The notes under the pieces are model-generated. The model did not search any database and was not told where the DNA came from. It saw only the letters and a program-made list of their open reading frames with translations. A stretch of 17,967 bases of DNA, taken from positions 1-17,967 of the forward strand of contig CAXRJA010000047.1 in the NCBI GenBank assembly GCA_964230965.1. Direction: 5' to 3'. Both the position numbers and the translations under genes were made by a program. Of this stretch, positions 1 through 7,259 are shown piece by piece. Position 1 is the stretch's first letter, and each line of letters starts with the position of its first letter. This DNA comes from UBA8290 sp964230965 (lineage in GTDB: Bacteria; Bacillota_I; Bacilli_A; Acholeplasmatales; Acholeplasmataceae).

Positions 1-764
1 TCATGCGTGACAAAAACAAAGGTAATGCCTGAACGTCTTTGAATTTCTTTTAATTCGTATTGCATTTCTTGTCGTAATTTTAAATCAAGTGCAGCAAGTG
101 GTTCATCTAAAAGTAAAACTTTCGGTTCATTAATGAGCGCACGCGCAATCGCGACACGTTGTTGTTGTCCTCCAGACAGTTTATGAACACGTCTATTTTC
201 ATAACCTTCAAGACCAACAAGTTTTAAATATTTTCTAACTTTTTCGTCCATATCAAGTTTGATTTGTTCAATCGATTCAATAAATGCTTGCTTTTTATCT
301 TGATATGTGTGCTTTAACATCGTTTTTGACCAATTGTTTTCTAATGCTTCTTTTTTGAGTAAACGCTTTAAATCTTTAAGTCTTGTAAAGCGTCCAAGTG
401 CCTCTTGTTTAACACGAAGTCCGAATGCAACATTATCATAAACATCTAAATGCGGAAACAATGCATAGCGTTGAAATACTGTATTGGTTGGTCTTTTGTG
501 TGATGGAATCCCTAAAATTGATTTTCCTTGGAACAAAACATCACCTTGTGATGGTTCTACAAAACCACCAATAATACGAAGTGTTGTTGTTTTACCGCAT
601 CCAGATGGTCCTAAAAAAGTAACAAACTCTTGTGCGTCTATTTCTAAATCAATCCCACGTAAAACGACTTGACCATTAAACTCTTTTGTTAAATCAACAA
701 GTTTAATAAGTGGTTCAGCCAAATTTTGCGTATTTTTAACATCTTTTAACGTGTCTTTTTCCAT
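1..764 (-). CDS. potA: PotA-like spermidine/putrescine ABC transporter ATP-binding protein (partial, 3' end outside window)
   Basis: This is the ATPase of a polyamine-type ABC importer, which would sit on the cytoplasmic face and power uptake. The 254 complete codons visible run from the ATG at 764, preceded by an AAAGGA-type ribosome site, to the H-loop at the window edge. Walker A GPSGCGKT lies at residues 52-59, the Q-loop Gln at 98, signature LSGGQQQ at 196-202, Walker B VLLLDE at 216-221 and the switch His at 254. The phrases around the Q-loop and H-loop (VFQRYALFPH, GITFVFVTHD) are those of PotA. Between the Q-loop helix and the signature helix, about residues 119-173, there is a Lys/Glu-rich insertion of roughly 50 residues that enterobacterial PotA lacks; longer insertions here are known in mollicute PotA proteins. 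The C-terminal regulatory domain and any potBCD genes lie outside. A related importer such as an iron or Fbp-type ATPase is less likely. Confidence 0.88.
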   Translation of the reverse strand, partial: MEKDTLKDVKNTQNLAEPLIKLVDLTKEFNGQVVLRGIDLEIDAQEFVTFLGPSGCGKTTTLRIIGGFVEPSQGDVLFQGKSILGIPSHKRPTNTVFQRYALFPHLDVYDNVAFGLRVKQEALGRFTRLKDLKRLLKKEALENNWSKTMLKHTYQDKKQAFIESIEQIKLDMDEKVRKYLKLVGLEGYENRRVHKLSGGQQQRVAIARALINEPKVLLLDEPLAALDLKLRQEMQYELKEIQRRSGITFVFVTH

Positions 765-818
765 CGTTTTTCCTTTTGTTTAATGTGGATATGTCTAAAG
801 CAATAAAACATGAATATT

Positions 819-835
819 GTTTAATCATATTAAAC
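819..835. repeat. Perfect inverted repeat in the potA leader
   Basis: GTTTAAT, three bases (CAT), then ATTAAAC form a perfect 7-bp inverted repeat. It lies in the untranslated leader of the potA-like gene, about 28 bp downstream of the predicted transcription start. It could be an operator or a weak mRNA hairpin. The all-but-two A/T composition makes chance occurrence plausible. Confidence 0.35.
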
Positions 836-865
836 TATTAGTTCAGTGATTTTAAACCAAACCAC

Positions 866-885
866 ATACATTATACATAATGTAT
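866..885. promoter_or_regulatory. Inverted repeat overlapping the potA -10 box (candidate operator)
   Basis: ATACATTA, four bases (TACA), then TAATGTAT form a perfect 8-bp inverted repeat that covers the -10 hexamer of the minus-strand promoter. That is where a repressor dimer would block transcription. No regulator gene is seen nearby, so the operator role is inferred from position and symmetry only. Confidence 0.4.
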
Positions 886-897
886 TATTATTGTCAA
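870..897 (-). promoter_or_regulatory. Sigma-70/SigA-type promoter for potA
   Basis: Read on the minus strand, a perfect TTGACA (892-897) is followed after 16 bp by a perfect TATAAT (870-875). The predicted start near 863 leaves a leader of about 100 nt before the potA ATG at 764. The spacing is one base shorter than the 17-bp optimum. Confidence 0.75.
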
Positions 898-961
898 CAT
901 AAAAATCTAAAGCTTTAATTTTTGAGTTTTTTAAAGTACAATATTCACATACGAGGTAAGT

Positions 962-1441
962 ATGTTTCAACAAGCTTTACGATTACAAAAAACACCAAAA
1001 TACATCATCCAAGGCATGATTTTCTGCATATTATTCATGATCATTTATACTGTTGTTGATGGACTAAACATGAATTATGAAGCGATGGCGATTGAATATT
1101 CTGAACTTCTTGTGGGTATCAATATATCCATTAATGTTTTAATGTCGCTTGGAAGTGCAGCACTCATGAACTTATCAACGGCAATGGTTGTCTTAAAAGG
1201 GAAAGAGGGAAAAGCTTCTACTTTTGGATCACTTTCAGTAATATTCTGTATTCTAACTTATGGATGTACATCCTGTGTGATTGCATTTTTTGCAAGCATC
1301 GGTATTACTTTTTCTGTCACAATATTACCCTTTGCAGGGCTACCCTACAAACTCATTAGTGTCTTATTGATTGCCATCGGACTGATTTTTATGTATCGTG
1401 AAATTGAACATGGCGTATGTAAAGTTCACGTATCAAAATAA
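962..1441 (+). CDS. Uncharacterised four-helix membrane protein with Cys-x-x-Cys motif
   Basis: I do not recognise this 159-residue protein with certainty. It has four hydrophobic segments at about residues 18-35, 49-75, 90-112 and 117-145, a short basic N-terminus and a charged C-terminal tail containing His and Cys. The third helix carries the motif YGCTSC (about residues 100-105), a paired-cysteine arrangement resembling small integral membrane proteins that handle metals or thiols. No function can be assigned. The start is supported by GAGGT at 953-957, four bases before the ATG. A weak -10-like TACAAT at 937-942 would give only a very short leader. The gene is divergent from potA, and the next operon has its own promoter, so it is probably transcribed alone. 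Confidence 0.75.
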   Translation: MFQQALRLQKTPKYIIQGMIFCILFMIIYTVVDGLNMNYEAMAIEYSELLVGINISINVLMSLGSAALMNLSTAMVVLKGKEGKASTFGSLSVIFCILTYGCTSCVIAFFASIGITFSVTILPFAGLPYKLISVLLIAIGLIFMYREIEHGVCKVHVSK

Positions 1442-1448
1442 AAATTGA

Positions 1449-1477
1449 TTGCTTAAAATCTGTTATTTTTATACAAT
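1449..1477 (+). promoter_or_regulatory. Candidate promoter for the ABC-2 exporter operon
   Basis: TTGCTT (1449-1454), 17 bp, then TACAAT (1472-1477) form a fair SigA-type promoter. The start would fall near 1484, leaving a leader of about 92 nt. The leader contains a short inverted repeat, CAAATT-N4-AATTTG at 1514-1529. A strong ribosome site, AAAGGAGG, lies at 1560-1567. Confidence 0.5.
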
Positions 1478-1575
1478 TAAAGTAAGTAAGAACGATATCA
1501 ATTCATTTCGATTCAAATTGTAGAATTTGTTTATCACATCTTTTTAACGTAACTCAAATAAAGGAGGCATCACAA

Positions 1576-2448
1576 ATGTTTGATGTCAAAGATTTAACGT
1601 TTACTTATCCAAAAAATAAAGAGGCGACCATTAAAGGGATTTCTTTTAATATTAAAAAGGGTGAGATTTTTGGCTTTTTAGGACCCTCGGGTGCTGGAAA
1701 ATCAACGACTCAAAAATTATTATTAAAGTTGCTTTCTGGCGCAACTGGAGACATTCGTTTTAACGGAACCTCTATTAATGATCTACAATCCTCATTTTAT
1801 GAGTCTATTGGTGTGAGTTTTGAAATGCCGATTCATTTTACAAAAATGACGGCATACGAAAACATACGATTTTTTCAAGATCTATATGAAAAAAAAGCTG
1901 ATATTGAAACATTAATGACACGTGTTGGATTATGGATAGACAAAGATAAACTGATTTCAGAATATTCTAAAGGGATGAAAATACGTCTCAATATCGTGCG
2001 TGCACTTATCAACCAACCAGATATGTTATTTTTAGACGAACCTACCAATGGTTTGGATCCTAAAAATGCCATGATTTTAAAAGATATGATTCGGGAATAT
2101 CGCGATCAAGGTGGAACAGTATTCATAACTTCTCATATTATGAGTGATATCGAACAACTATGTGACCGGGTAGCATTCATTGTCGATGGTAAGATTGTTG
2201 AACTTTCGAGTCCTCGCGACTTAAAAATTCAATATGTCGAAAAAGTCATTAAAGTAGAATACATTGACAATGGTAAGAAACTTGATCAAACTTTTGATAT
2301 GACGTTAAAAGATTCTAAAAAGGCACTTTCACAGTTTATTTTAGACCATGATATCGAAACCATACATAGTGGTGAAACAACCCTTGAAGATATTTTTATC
2401 AAAGTTACAGGTGTCTCACTTAAAGCACCGGAGACACATGATGCATAA
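1576..2448 (+). CDS. ABC-2 type exporter, ATP-binding subunit
   Basis: This 290-residue ATPase would energise export through the two permeases encoded directly downstream. Walker A GPSGAGKS is at residues 36-43, the signature is YSKGMK at 130-135 (a degenerate form common in ABC-2 exporters), Walker B MLFLDEP at 150-156 and the switch His at 187. At the Q-loop position the sequence reads VSFEMP, with Glu83 where Gln is usual; this substitution recurs in the subfamily annotated as fluoroquinolone-type exporters. After about residue 220 comes a C-terminal extension with the phrase TTLEDIFIKVTG, typical of drug/antibiotic exporter ATPases. The start follows a strong AAAGGAGG site. The last 8 bases overlap the next gene. 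The substrate is unknown; drug, peptide or lipid export are all possible. Confidence 0.88.
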   Translation: MFDVKDLTFTYPKNKEATIKGISFNIKKGEIFGFLGPSGAGKSTTQKLLLKLLSGATGDIRFNGTSINDLQSSFYESIGVSFEMPIHFTKMTAYENIRFFQDLYEKKADIETLMTRVGLWIDKDKLISEYSKGMKIRLNIVRALINQPDMLFLDEPTNGLDPKNAMILKDMIREYRDQGGTVFITSHIMSDIEQLCDRVAFIVDGKIVELSSPRDLKIQYVEKVIKVEYIDNGKKLDQTFDMTLKDSKKALSQFILDHDIETIHSGETTLEDIFIKVTGVSLKAPETHDA

Positions 2449-3172
2449 CATAACAAAATTGATTAAAGGTGAATTGCAACGACTTCAAAAATATAATGTG
2501 ACATTGATCAGTTTAATTGTGACATTGATTTGGGTTGCTTTATTGTATTTCATCGATGATACAGAAGTCTTATTATTGCTTCTGCCGCTTGTTATTATTC
2601 TTGATGTGACCATGATGTCTGTCATGTATACAGGTGCAGTCATGTATTTTGAGAAATCAGAAAATACGATGCTGTCTATTCTTGTGACACCTGTCTCACA
2701 CAAAGATATCATTATTTCAAAAATTATCGCCAATATCATTCATCAGACAATTTCAACATCGCTTGTAGTTCTTGCATTTGTTTTAATTAAAGATATTTCA
2801 GTATCTTGGATCATTATTTTATTGATGATGCTTTCGATTGGCTTTCATACATTACTCGGATTTGTTTTTACCTATACCGCAAAAGATTTTACAACGATGT
2901 TAACGAACTTTATGTTTGTTATGATTGTTTTTATGACGCCCACAATACTTGTTTATGTGAATGTGATTCAAGCAAATGAACTTATCAATTACTTACTTTT
3001 AATTAGTCCGATTGAGCAGGCAACCGTCATGATATCAAGTGCATTTACTCAAACATACGATGTACTGTTTTTTATGAGTATTATATTGATGGTAACTTAC
3101 TTTGTATTGATGTATCGCTGGTATGTGTTACCAAAGTTTTCTAGTTATGTCCAAAAAGGAAGTGGTGTCTAA
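2441..3172 (+). CDS. ABC-2 type exporter, first permease subunit
   Basis: This integral membrane protein of about 243 residues has a charged amphipathic N-terminus (ITKLIKGELQRLQKYN) followed by about six hydrophobic helices, the usual ABC-2 permease layout. It lies immediately after the ATPase gene and overlaps its last codons. I chose the ATG at 2441 because GGAG at 2430-2433 is seven bases upstream; the ATG at 2438 is nearly as good and adds one Met. The longer open frame starting at 2348 lies inside the ATPase gene and is not likely to be used. The stop overlaps the next start by one base (TAATG at 3170-3174), indicating translational coupling. The sequence resembles the permeases annotated as fluoroquinolone-type exporter subunits, but no substrate can be read from it. 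Confidence 0.82.
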   Translation: MHNITKLIKGELQRLQKYNVTLISLIVTLIWVALLYFIDDTEVLLLLLPLVIILDVTMMSVMYTGAVMYFEKSENTMLSILVTPVSHKDIIISKIIANIIHQTISTSLVVLAFVLIKDISVSWIIILLMMLSIGFHTLLGFVFTYTAKDFTTMLTNFMFVMIVFMTPTILVYVNVIQANELINYLLLISPIEQATVMISSAFTQTYDVLFFMSIILMVTYFVLMYRWYVLPKFSSYVQKGSGV

Positions 3173-3888
3173 TGTTTACAAAAGTACTTAAGCATGAACT
3201 CAGAAATATTACAAGAGACCGCATGTATGCTTTTTTCGTTTTTTATGAAATCTTACTTATTGCGTTATCTTTATGGCTCATACCTTATTTACAAGATACT
3301 TCTGGTGATTTAGCGGTTCAAATCACATTTGTGGTATTGATACTTATGTCTGGTATTGTCTTTGGGGCGATTACTGGATTTACTTTACTTGATGATCAAG
3401 ATGATGGCGTTTTGTTTTCATTGAAAGTAACACCGATCAATGTCAATGTCTATATCTTTTTAAAACTATTGATGTCCTATATATTTTCAGTCATTGCAAC
3501 CATCATTCTTTTAATCGCAACTGGATTACTAGATATGTTACCACTCATAGATATTTTCTTTATAACGTTGTTGTCATCCTTTCAAGGTCCATTTATTGCC
3601 TTAGTAATGAATGCATTTTCTTCAAACAAAGTCGAAGGGTTTGTCATTATGAAACTCACAGGGCTCACGATCATTGGACCTATACTTGCATTATTTTTAA
3701 CCGATTGGACTGAACTTCTTATCGGTATATTTCCAGGATTTTGGACAGCACGCATTATGAGTATTTCAATGCTTCCAATTGACTTCTTTTTAGGTCCATC
3801 ATGGATATATTTTTCATTGGGTCTTATTGTCAATGTGATCGGTATTTATTTAATTCATCGTTATTTTAAGTTTAAACATCAATTATAG
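3172..3888 (+). CDS. ABC-2 type exporter, second permease subunit
   Basis: This 238-residue protein has a charged N-terminus (KVLKHELRNITRDRM, typical of ABC-2 permeases) and about six transmembrane helices. After the second helix comes an acidic turn, LLDDQDDG, then LKVTPIN; such a D-D-G...L..TP motif is common to this family. It would form a heterodimeric channel with the preceding permease, driven by the ATPase at 1576. The start codon overlaps the previous stop (TAATG) and a GGAAG site precedes it by about nine bases. Length and topology are normal for half-size ABC-2 membrane subunits. Confidence 0.82.
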   Translation: MFTKVLKHELRNITRDRMYAFFVFYEILLIALSLWLIPYLQDTSGDLAVQITFVVLILMSGIVFGAITGFTLLDDQDDGVLFSLKVTPINVNVYIFLKLLMSYIFSVIATIILLIATGLLDMLPLIDIFFITLLSSFQGPFIALVMNAFSSNKVEGFVIMKLTGLTIIGPILALFLTDWTELLIGIFPGFWTARIMSISMLPIDFFLGPSWIYFSLGLIVNVIGIYLIHRYFKFKHQL

Positions 3889-3901
3889 AAAGGAGCTAAA
3901 C

Positions 3902-4096
3902 ATGGAAATTCTATCCATATTTTTAATGATTTATGGTGTTTTGGTTTTATATTTAACACTTTCTAAGGCGAATATATTATTTAGAAATCCTAAAATTAAA
4001 GTCTTCCAAAAGCTACTTGGTGAAAAAGGTACATACATTTTTTTACTTGTTTTTGGTTTAGCAGCTTTAGGCGTTGGTATTTATTTACAGTTATAA
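3902..4096 (+). CDS. Small two-helix membrane protein at the end of the exporter operon (Imm17-like?)
   Basis: This 64-residue protein consists of two transmembrane helices (about residues 4-22 and 43-62) joined by a basic loop. The loop and second helix read KVFQKLLGEKGTYIFLLVFG, which recalls the pattern (L/F)G(E/R)KG..IF..(L/I)G of small proteins filed as immunity protein 17 (Imm17) family; this resemblance is from memory and unverified. A strong AAAGGAG site precedes the ATG by six bases, and only 13 bp separate it from the second permease. It is therefore very likely the fourth gene of the exporter operon, either as an accessory subunit or as a self-protection protein. A terminator follows at 4153. 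Confidence 0.7.
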   Translation: MEILSIFLMIYGVLVLYLTLSKANILFRNPKIKVFQKLLGEKGTYIFLLVFGLAALGVGIYLQL

Positions 4097-4152
4097 TTGA
4101 TAGGCTTGATACGTTTTCAAGTCGATTCATTCCCCATTTTTGAGTGTATTTA

Positions 4153-4181
4153 AGGAGATGTTGAAATCATCTCTTTTTTTT
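4153..4181 (+). terminator. Rho-independent terminator of the exporter operon
   Basis: AGGAGATG and CATCTCTT pair across a seven-base loop, including one G-U pair, and are followed by a run of T to 4181. It ends the plus-strand operon and faces a minus-strand terminator 12 bp away. Confidence 0.85.
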
Positions 4182-4193
4182 ATACATAATTAT

Positions 4194-4219
4194 AAAAAAA
4201 AGACATGCATCCATGTCTT
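4194..4219 (-). terminator. Rho-independent terminator of the ferric-reductase-like gene
   Basis: On the minus strand, AAGACATG pairs with CATGTCTT across a four-base loop, followed by a T tract (the A run at 4194-4200). The stem starts inside the stop codon of the gene ending at 4218, so coding and termination signals overlap. Confidence 0.85.
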
Positions 4220-4853
4220 ATTTTTGAAGCTTTAATTGTGTTCTTTTAACAATCATAATTCTTACTTTTAAAACAATATAAATCAGTGTAATCAAATGGA
4301 CAGGCCAAGAATTCAGTTTGAAATAAATTTGCATAGGATTGAGCCAAATATCAAATCCAGTATGAACATATATGAACGCATATACAACATAACTTAGTTT
4401 ATGTAACATGACCCATGAAGATGGTTTCATTTTTGCACGGACAAATTTAAATGATGTTATGACTAAAGGCAACATAAGCAAAGACGCTAAAATTCCTGTT
4501 GTGTTATATCCTGATAATGCTTTATCTAAATTTGATAAGCTATGCGGCAACAAATAAATAAACCCATAAAGTGCAAGATCACCACGCACAGGATCAATAA
4601 CAGACCTAAAGAAATTTCCTTTTTTAAAAATACCTGTAAGTATTACAAGTAAAAATAATGCAAAACTAAATTGCCCAGAAAACACCGTCCACTCTAAAAA
4701 TTGACCTCCCACTATGTAAGATGTCACACTTAGTATCAAGGCAAGTACAATAAAAGCCCATTCATTTTTTTCGATGTATTTGCCGATAAAAACAATCGTC
4801 ATGTAAACAAACGGCAAAATGATAAATACCAAATTATTTAAAATAAAATTCAT
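4218..4853 (-). CDS. Ferric-reductase-like transmembrane protein (MsrQ/cytochrome b-type fold)
   Basis: This 211-residue integral membrane protein has about six helices and the histidine pattern of the ferric-reductase-like transmembrane family (which includes MsrQ). One His is in LLPHSL (His104). Two more, thirteen residues apart, lie in one helix, LHKLSYVVYAFIYVHTG (His151 and His164). In this family such histidines ligate heme in the membrane and electrons cross it. No flavin or NAD domain is attached, so an electron donor would have to be separate. It follows the heme-type lipoprotein gene by 12 bp with only a weak purine-rich ribosome site, suggesting translational coupling and a shared role. 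A plausible model is that it passes electrons to the surface lipoprotein; this is inference. Family membership is fairly sure, the exact reaction is not. Confidence 0.75.
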   Translation of the reverse strand: MNFILNNLVFIILPFVYMTIVFIGKYIEKNEWAFIVLALILSVTSYIVGGQFLEWTVFSGQFSFALFLLVILTGIFKKGNFFRSVIDPVRGDLALYGFIYLLPHSLSNLDKALSGYNTTGILASLLMLPLVITSFKFVRAKMKPSSWVMLHKLSYVVYAFIYVHTGFDIWLNPMQIYFKLNSWPVHLITLIYIVLKVRIMIVKRTQLKLQK

Positions 4854-4865
4854 ACGTTACTTTCT

Positions 4866-6041
4866 TTAAGAGGTTTGTAAAAATGCAACAATCGGTAAGT
4901 TCGTGATATTAGAAGCACCATGTGGTGCACCAGAAGTTTGAAATAATTGTGTGATGTCCTGACCTGCATAAAACGTGCCTCTATGAACACCATTTGGCCA
5001 GTTTGGATTTCCTGTAACATCATATACAACACCATTATATGCAATATATGCATTTGCACCATTTTGCCCGTCATACTGAGCGAGTTCTTCAAGTGTCATA
5101 TAAATTTTCTCATAAATTGCAGTAATGGTAATGTCTTCTGAAATGGTCGTTAAATCACGATCCCAAGAAATAAATTGATACCCACCTTCACTTGGTGGTG
5201 TAGGAAATGTAAATGTATCTCCGATTTCTAATGTTTCAGTTGTAATGATTTTGTTATTAAGACCTCTAAATGTCACGGTAACAGACAAATCGATACTTGT
5301 TGGCACTAAAACACCATCTAAAATATGTACAACACCGTTCTCTGCGATAATATCTGATTCTACAATTAAAACATCATTGACATATACATCATCACCATCT
5401 ACAGTGATCGTTAAAACCTCACCTGTTGTTGTTTCAATTTGTGAGTTGCCTGACCTAATGGCATCGATTAATAGAGTTTGTTCAACCATGTGATAACGTA
5501 AAACATCAAATAAATCGACATCACCGAGAAGTTGATCAAACCCCTCATTCGGATCAAAATTATCTGGAATCTCAAACCCTTCTGCCAACTCAAATGCCTC
5601 TAGTGAAGGCAAGAAGATTGTTAAGTTCTCATATGATGAAAAATCAATCGATATTTGTCCACTATAAACTAAACTTGCAAGCGATTGATAGCCATCAATT
5701 GATGCAATCGTAGAGAGCATATCTTTTACAGGTGTTTCAATGAGACGACCAATTTTTGGCACACGATCTAAATATGATTTTCCATGAGGGGAACTAAGTA
5801 TTTCTTCTGAAAGATCTTGTCCTGCTTGAAACATCCCTTGATGGATACCATCTCTCCAATAAGGATCATTGGTCACGTCATAAATGTAACCATCCACTGC
5901 AATATACGCTTTTTTTCCGTTCGTACCATCAAATACAGAAAGTTCCTCGATTGTGAGCTCAATTAATTCTTCTTCAGGGACTTTATTGTCAGTACATGCG
6001 ACTAAAGTAAGCAGGGTTAAAACAGTTAGTAAAAATTTCAT
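4866..6041 (-). CDS. Surface lipoprotein: cytochrome b5-like / fasciclin / beta-repeat / cytochrome b5-like
   Basis: This is a 391-residue predicted lipoprotein. The start at 6041 is chosen because it gives a signal peptide with lipobox LVAC (Cys16) and is preceded by GAGGAG; an in-frame extension to 6110 would put 23 residues before the signal. Domain order: cytochrome b5-like heme/steroid-binding domain at about 29-102 (YIYDVTNDPYW, then GIHQG and PHG with His67 and His86 as candidate ligands); fasciclin (FasI) domain at about 107-248; a Listeria-Bacteroides-type beta repeat at about 251-312; and a second b5-like domain at about 314-389 (VVYDVTGNPNW, His353, His374). The two b5-like domains clearly align with each other. 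FasI domains usually mediate adhesion; the b5-like domains suggest heme binding outside the cell. It is the first gene of a pair with the ferric-reductase-like protein. A weak -10-like TATAGT lies at 6061-6066. Confidence 0.85.
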   Translation of the reverse strand: MKFLLTVLTLLTLVACTDNKVPEEELIELTIEELSVFDGTNGKKAYIAVDGYIYDVTNDPYWRDGIHQGMFQAGQDLSEEILSSPHGKSYLDRVPKIGRLIETPVKDMLSTIASIDGYQSLASLVYSGQISIDFSSYENLTIFLPSLEAFELAEGFEIPDNFDPNEGFDQLLGDVDLFDVLRYHMVEQTLLIDAIRSGNSQIETTTGEVLTITVDGDDVYVNDVLIVESDIIAENGVVHILDGVLVPTSIDLSVTVTFRGLNNKIITTETLEIGDTFTFPTPPSEGGYQFISWDRDLTTISEDITITAIYEKIYMTLEELAQYDGQNGANAYIAYNGVVYDVTGNPNWPNGVHRGTFYAGQDITQLFQTSGAPHGASNITNLPIVAFLQTS

Positions 6042-6070
6042 AGTTTCTCCTCTTATCATCACTATATCAT

Positions 6071-6101
6071 AAAAAAAAAGACATCTTGTAATGATGTCTT
6101 T
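6071..6101 (-). terminator. Rho-independent terminator of the chrA-like gene
   Basis: On the minus strand, AAAGACATC pairs with GATGTCTTT across a seven-base loop and runs into a tract of nine T. It separates the chrA-like transcript from the downstream lipoprotein gene. Confidence 0.85.
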
Positions 6102-6129
6102 AAATGTCATTTTTTGTAAGAATATGTGA

Positions 6130-7191
6130 TTAGATGATTGTTACAATCATACCAATAACTGCACCGATAAAAATTAACTTTGTAGGTGTTAAAAACTTAT
6201 AAACTAATGCAATAAACGCAATTACACTCACCACATATTTCCATAAAATCATCTCAAAAGAAAGTCCCAACTGAATTACAACTGAAATCATAAGTGCAAT
6301 CGCTGCATAGTTGAGCGCACTTAAAATATAACGAAACCAAGAAACATCTCTTAAATAGGTGAATCCTTTATAAAAAAGGGTGATCAATAAAAAGCCTGGT
6401 AAAAAGATGCCAATTGCACCAACAACACCTCCTAAAATATTTCCACTTAGGACATATCCTAAAAAGCCTGCTGTTGTAAATACTGGTCCTGGCGTAATTT
6501 GACCAACCGCGACGCCATCAAGCATTTGTTGAAATGACAAATAGCCTGGTTCAACGAATAACGTACCTAAATAACTTGTGAGCACATAGCCACTACCATA
6601 CAAAGTTGCACCAATTTGGAAAAAAAGTAAAAAGATTAAAAGAATACTTATGCCTTCTTTCACGTGTGTTTTTCTGAAGAAAAATTGATACAGAAAGGCA
6701 CTCAATCCAACAATCAAAAATACTAAAACTTGGTTGACAACAAAACTTAGCGTGAGTGCAAATATTATATATATGATTGCATCAAAACTTTTTTCGACTT
6801 TTTTGCTTAATTGATATACCGCAAACAAAATAATACTTACAACCACTGGACCAATGACATCTAGCATACTACGAACAATCACTAAATTACCGAACTGAAG
6901 ATATATAAATGCGAGCGTTAAAACAAGTATAAGTGCAGGCAATATAAAGGCAACACCTGCAACCCATAACCCTAATTTACCACCCCTGTGTCGGCCAATG
7001 AGTAACGCTAACTCTGTGGAACTTGGTCCTGGAATAACATAAGACAAACTAATGAGATCTAAAAAATGTTTGTCATCTAACCACTTCTCATCATCTACAA
7101 ACAACTGATGCATCAATGCAATATGCGCTGCAGGTCCACCAAAAGATAACAAGCCAAGTTTTAAAAATATTATAAATATTTCTTTATACAT
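6130..7191 (-). CDS. chrA: Chromate transporter family (CHR/ChrA) protein
   Basis: This 353-residue polytopic membrane protein has the two-repeat structure of the CHR family. Each half carries its motif: FGGP at residues 17-20 and PGPSSTE from 53 in the N-terminal half, and GQITPGPVFTTAGFLGY in the C-terminal half, within about ten to twelve helices. Characterised members export chromate by proton antiport, but many homologues have no proven substrate, so the symbol is by family only. The ATG at 7191 is preceded by GAGGAG at 7198-7203. It is slightly shorter than typical fused ChrA proteins (around 390-400 residues). It is divergent from groES and has its own terminator at 6071-6101. I could not find a convincing promoter for it. 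Confidence 0.85.
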   Translation of the reverse strand: MYKEIFIIFLKLGLLSFGGPAAHIALMHQLFVDDEKWLDDKHFLDLISLSYVIPGPSSTELALLIGRHRGGKLGLWVAGVAFILPALILVLTLAFIYLQFGNLVIVRSMLDVIGPVVVSIILFAVYQLSKKVEKSFDAIIYIIFALTLSFVVNQVLVFLIVGLSAFLYQFFFRKTHVKEGISILLIFLLFFQIGATLYGSGYVLTSYLGTLFVEPGYLSFQQMLDGVAVGQITPGPVFTTAGFLGYVLSGNILGGVVGAIGIFLPGFLLITLFYKGFTYLRDVSWFRYILSALNYAAIALMISVVIQLGLSFEMILWKYVVSVIAFIALVYKFLTPTKLIFIGAVIGMIVTII

Positions 7192-7259
7192 TTTTTAACT
7201 CCTCAATTATATTTTATCAAACATTTTTCCATAATTTTCCAAAAATACGACCATCCTAC

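Noticed and set aside
2348..2440. N-terminal extension of the first exporter permease
   Set aside because: The extra 30 or so residues are read out of frame from the ATPase gene; a good ribosome site serves the ATG at 2438/2441.
4850..5092. Minus-strand open frame of 80 codons overlapping the lipoprotein gene end
   Set aside because: It is out of frame with the clear second b5-like domain on the same strand and shows no domain of its own.
6042..6110. Upstream in-frame extension of the b5/fasciclin lipoprotein
   Set aside because: It would place 23 residues before a clear lipoprotein signal peptide and overlap the upstream terminator; GAGGAG precedes the ATG at 6041.
7206..7211. TATAAT on the minus strand just upstream of the chrA-like gene as its promoter
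   Set aside because: The transcript would start after or within the ribosome site, and no -35 lies at the right distance.
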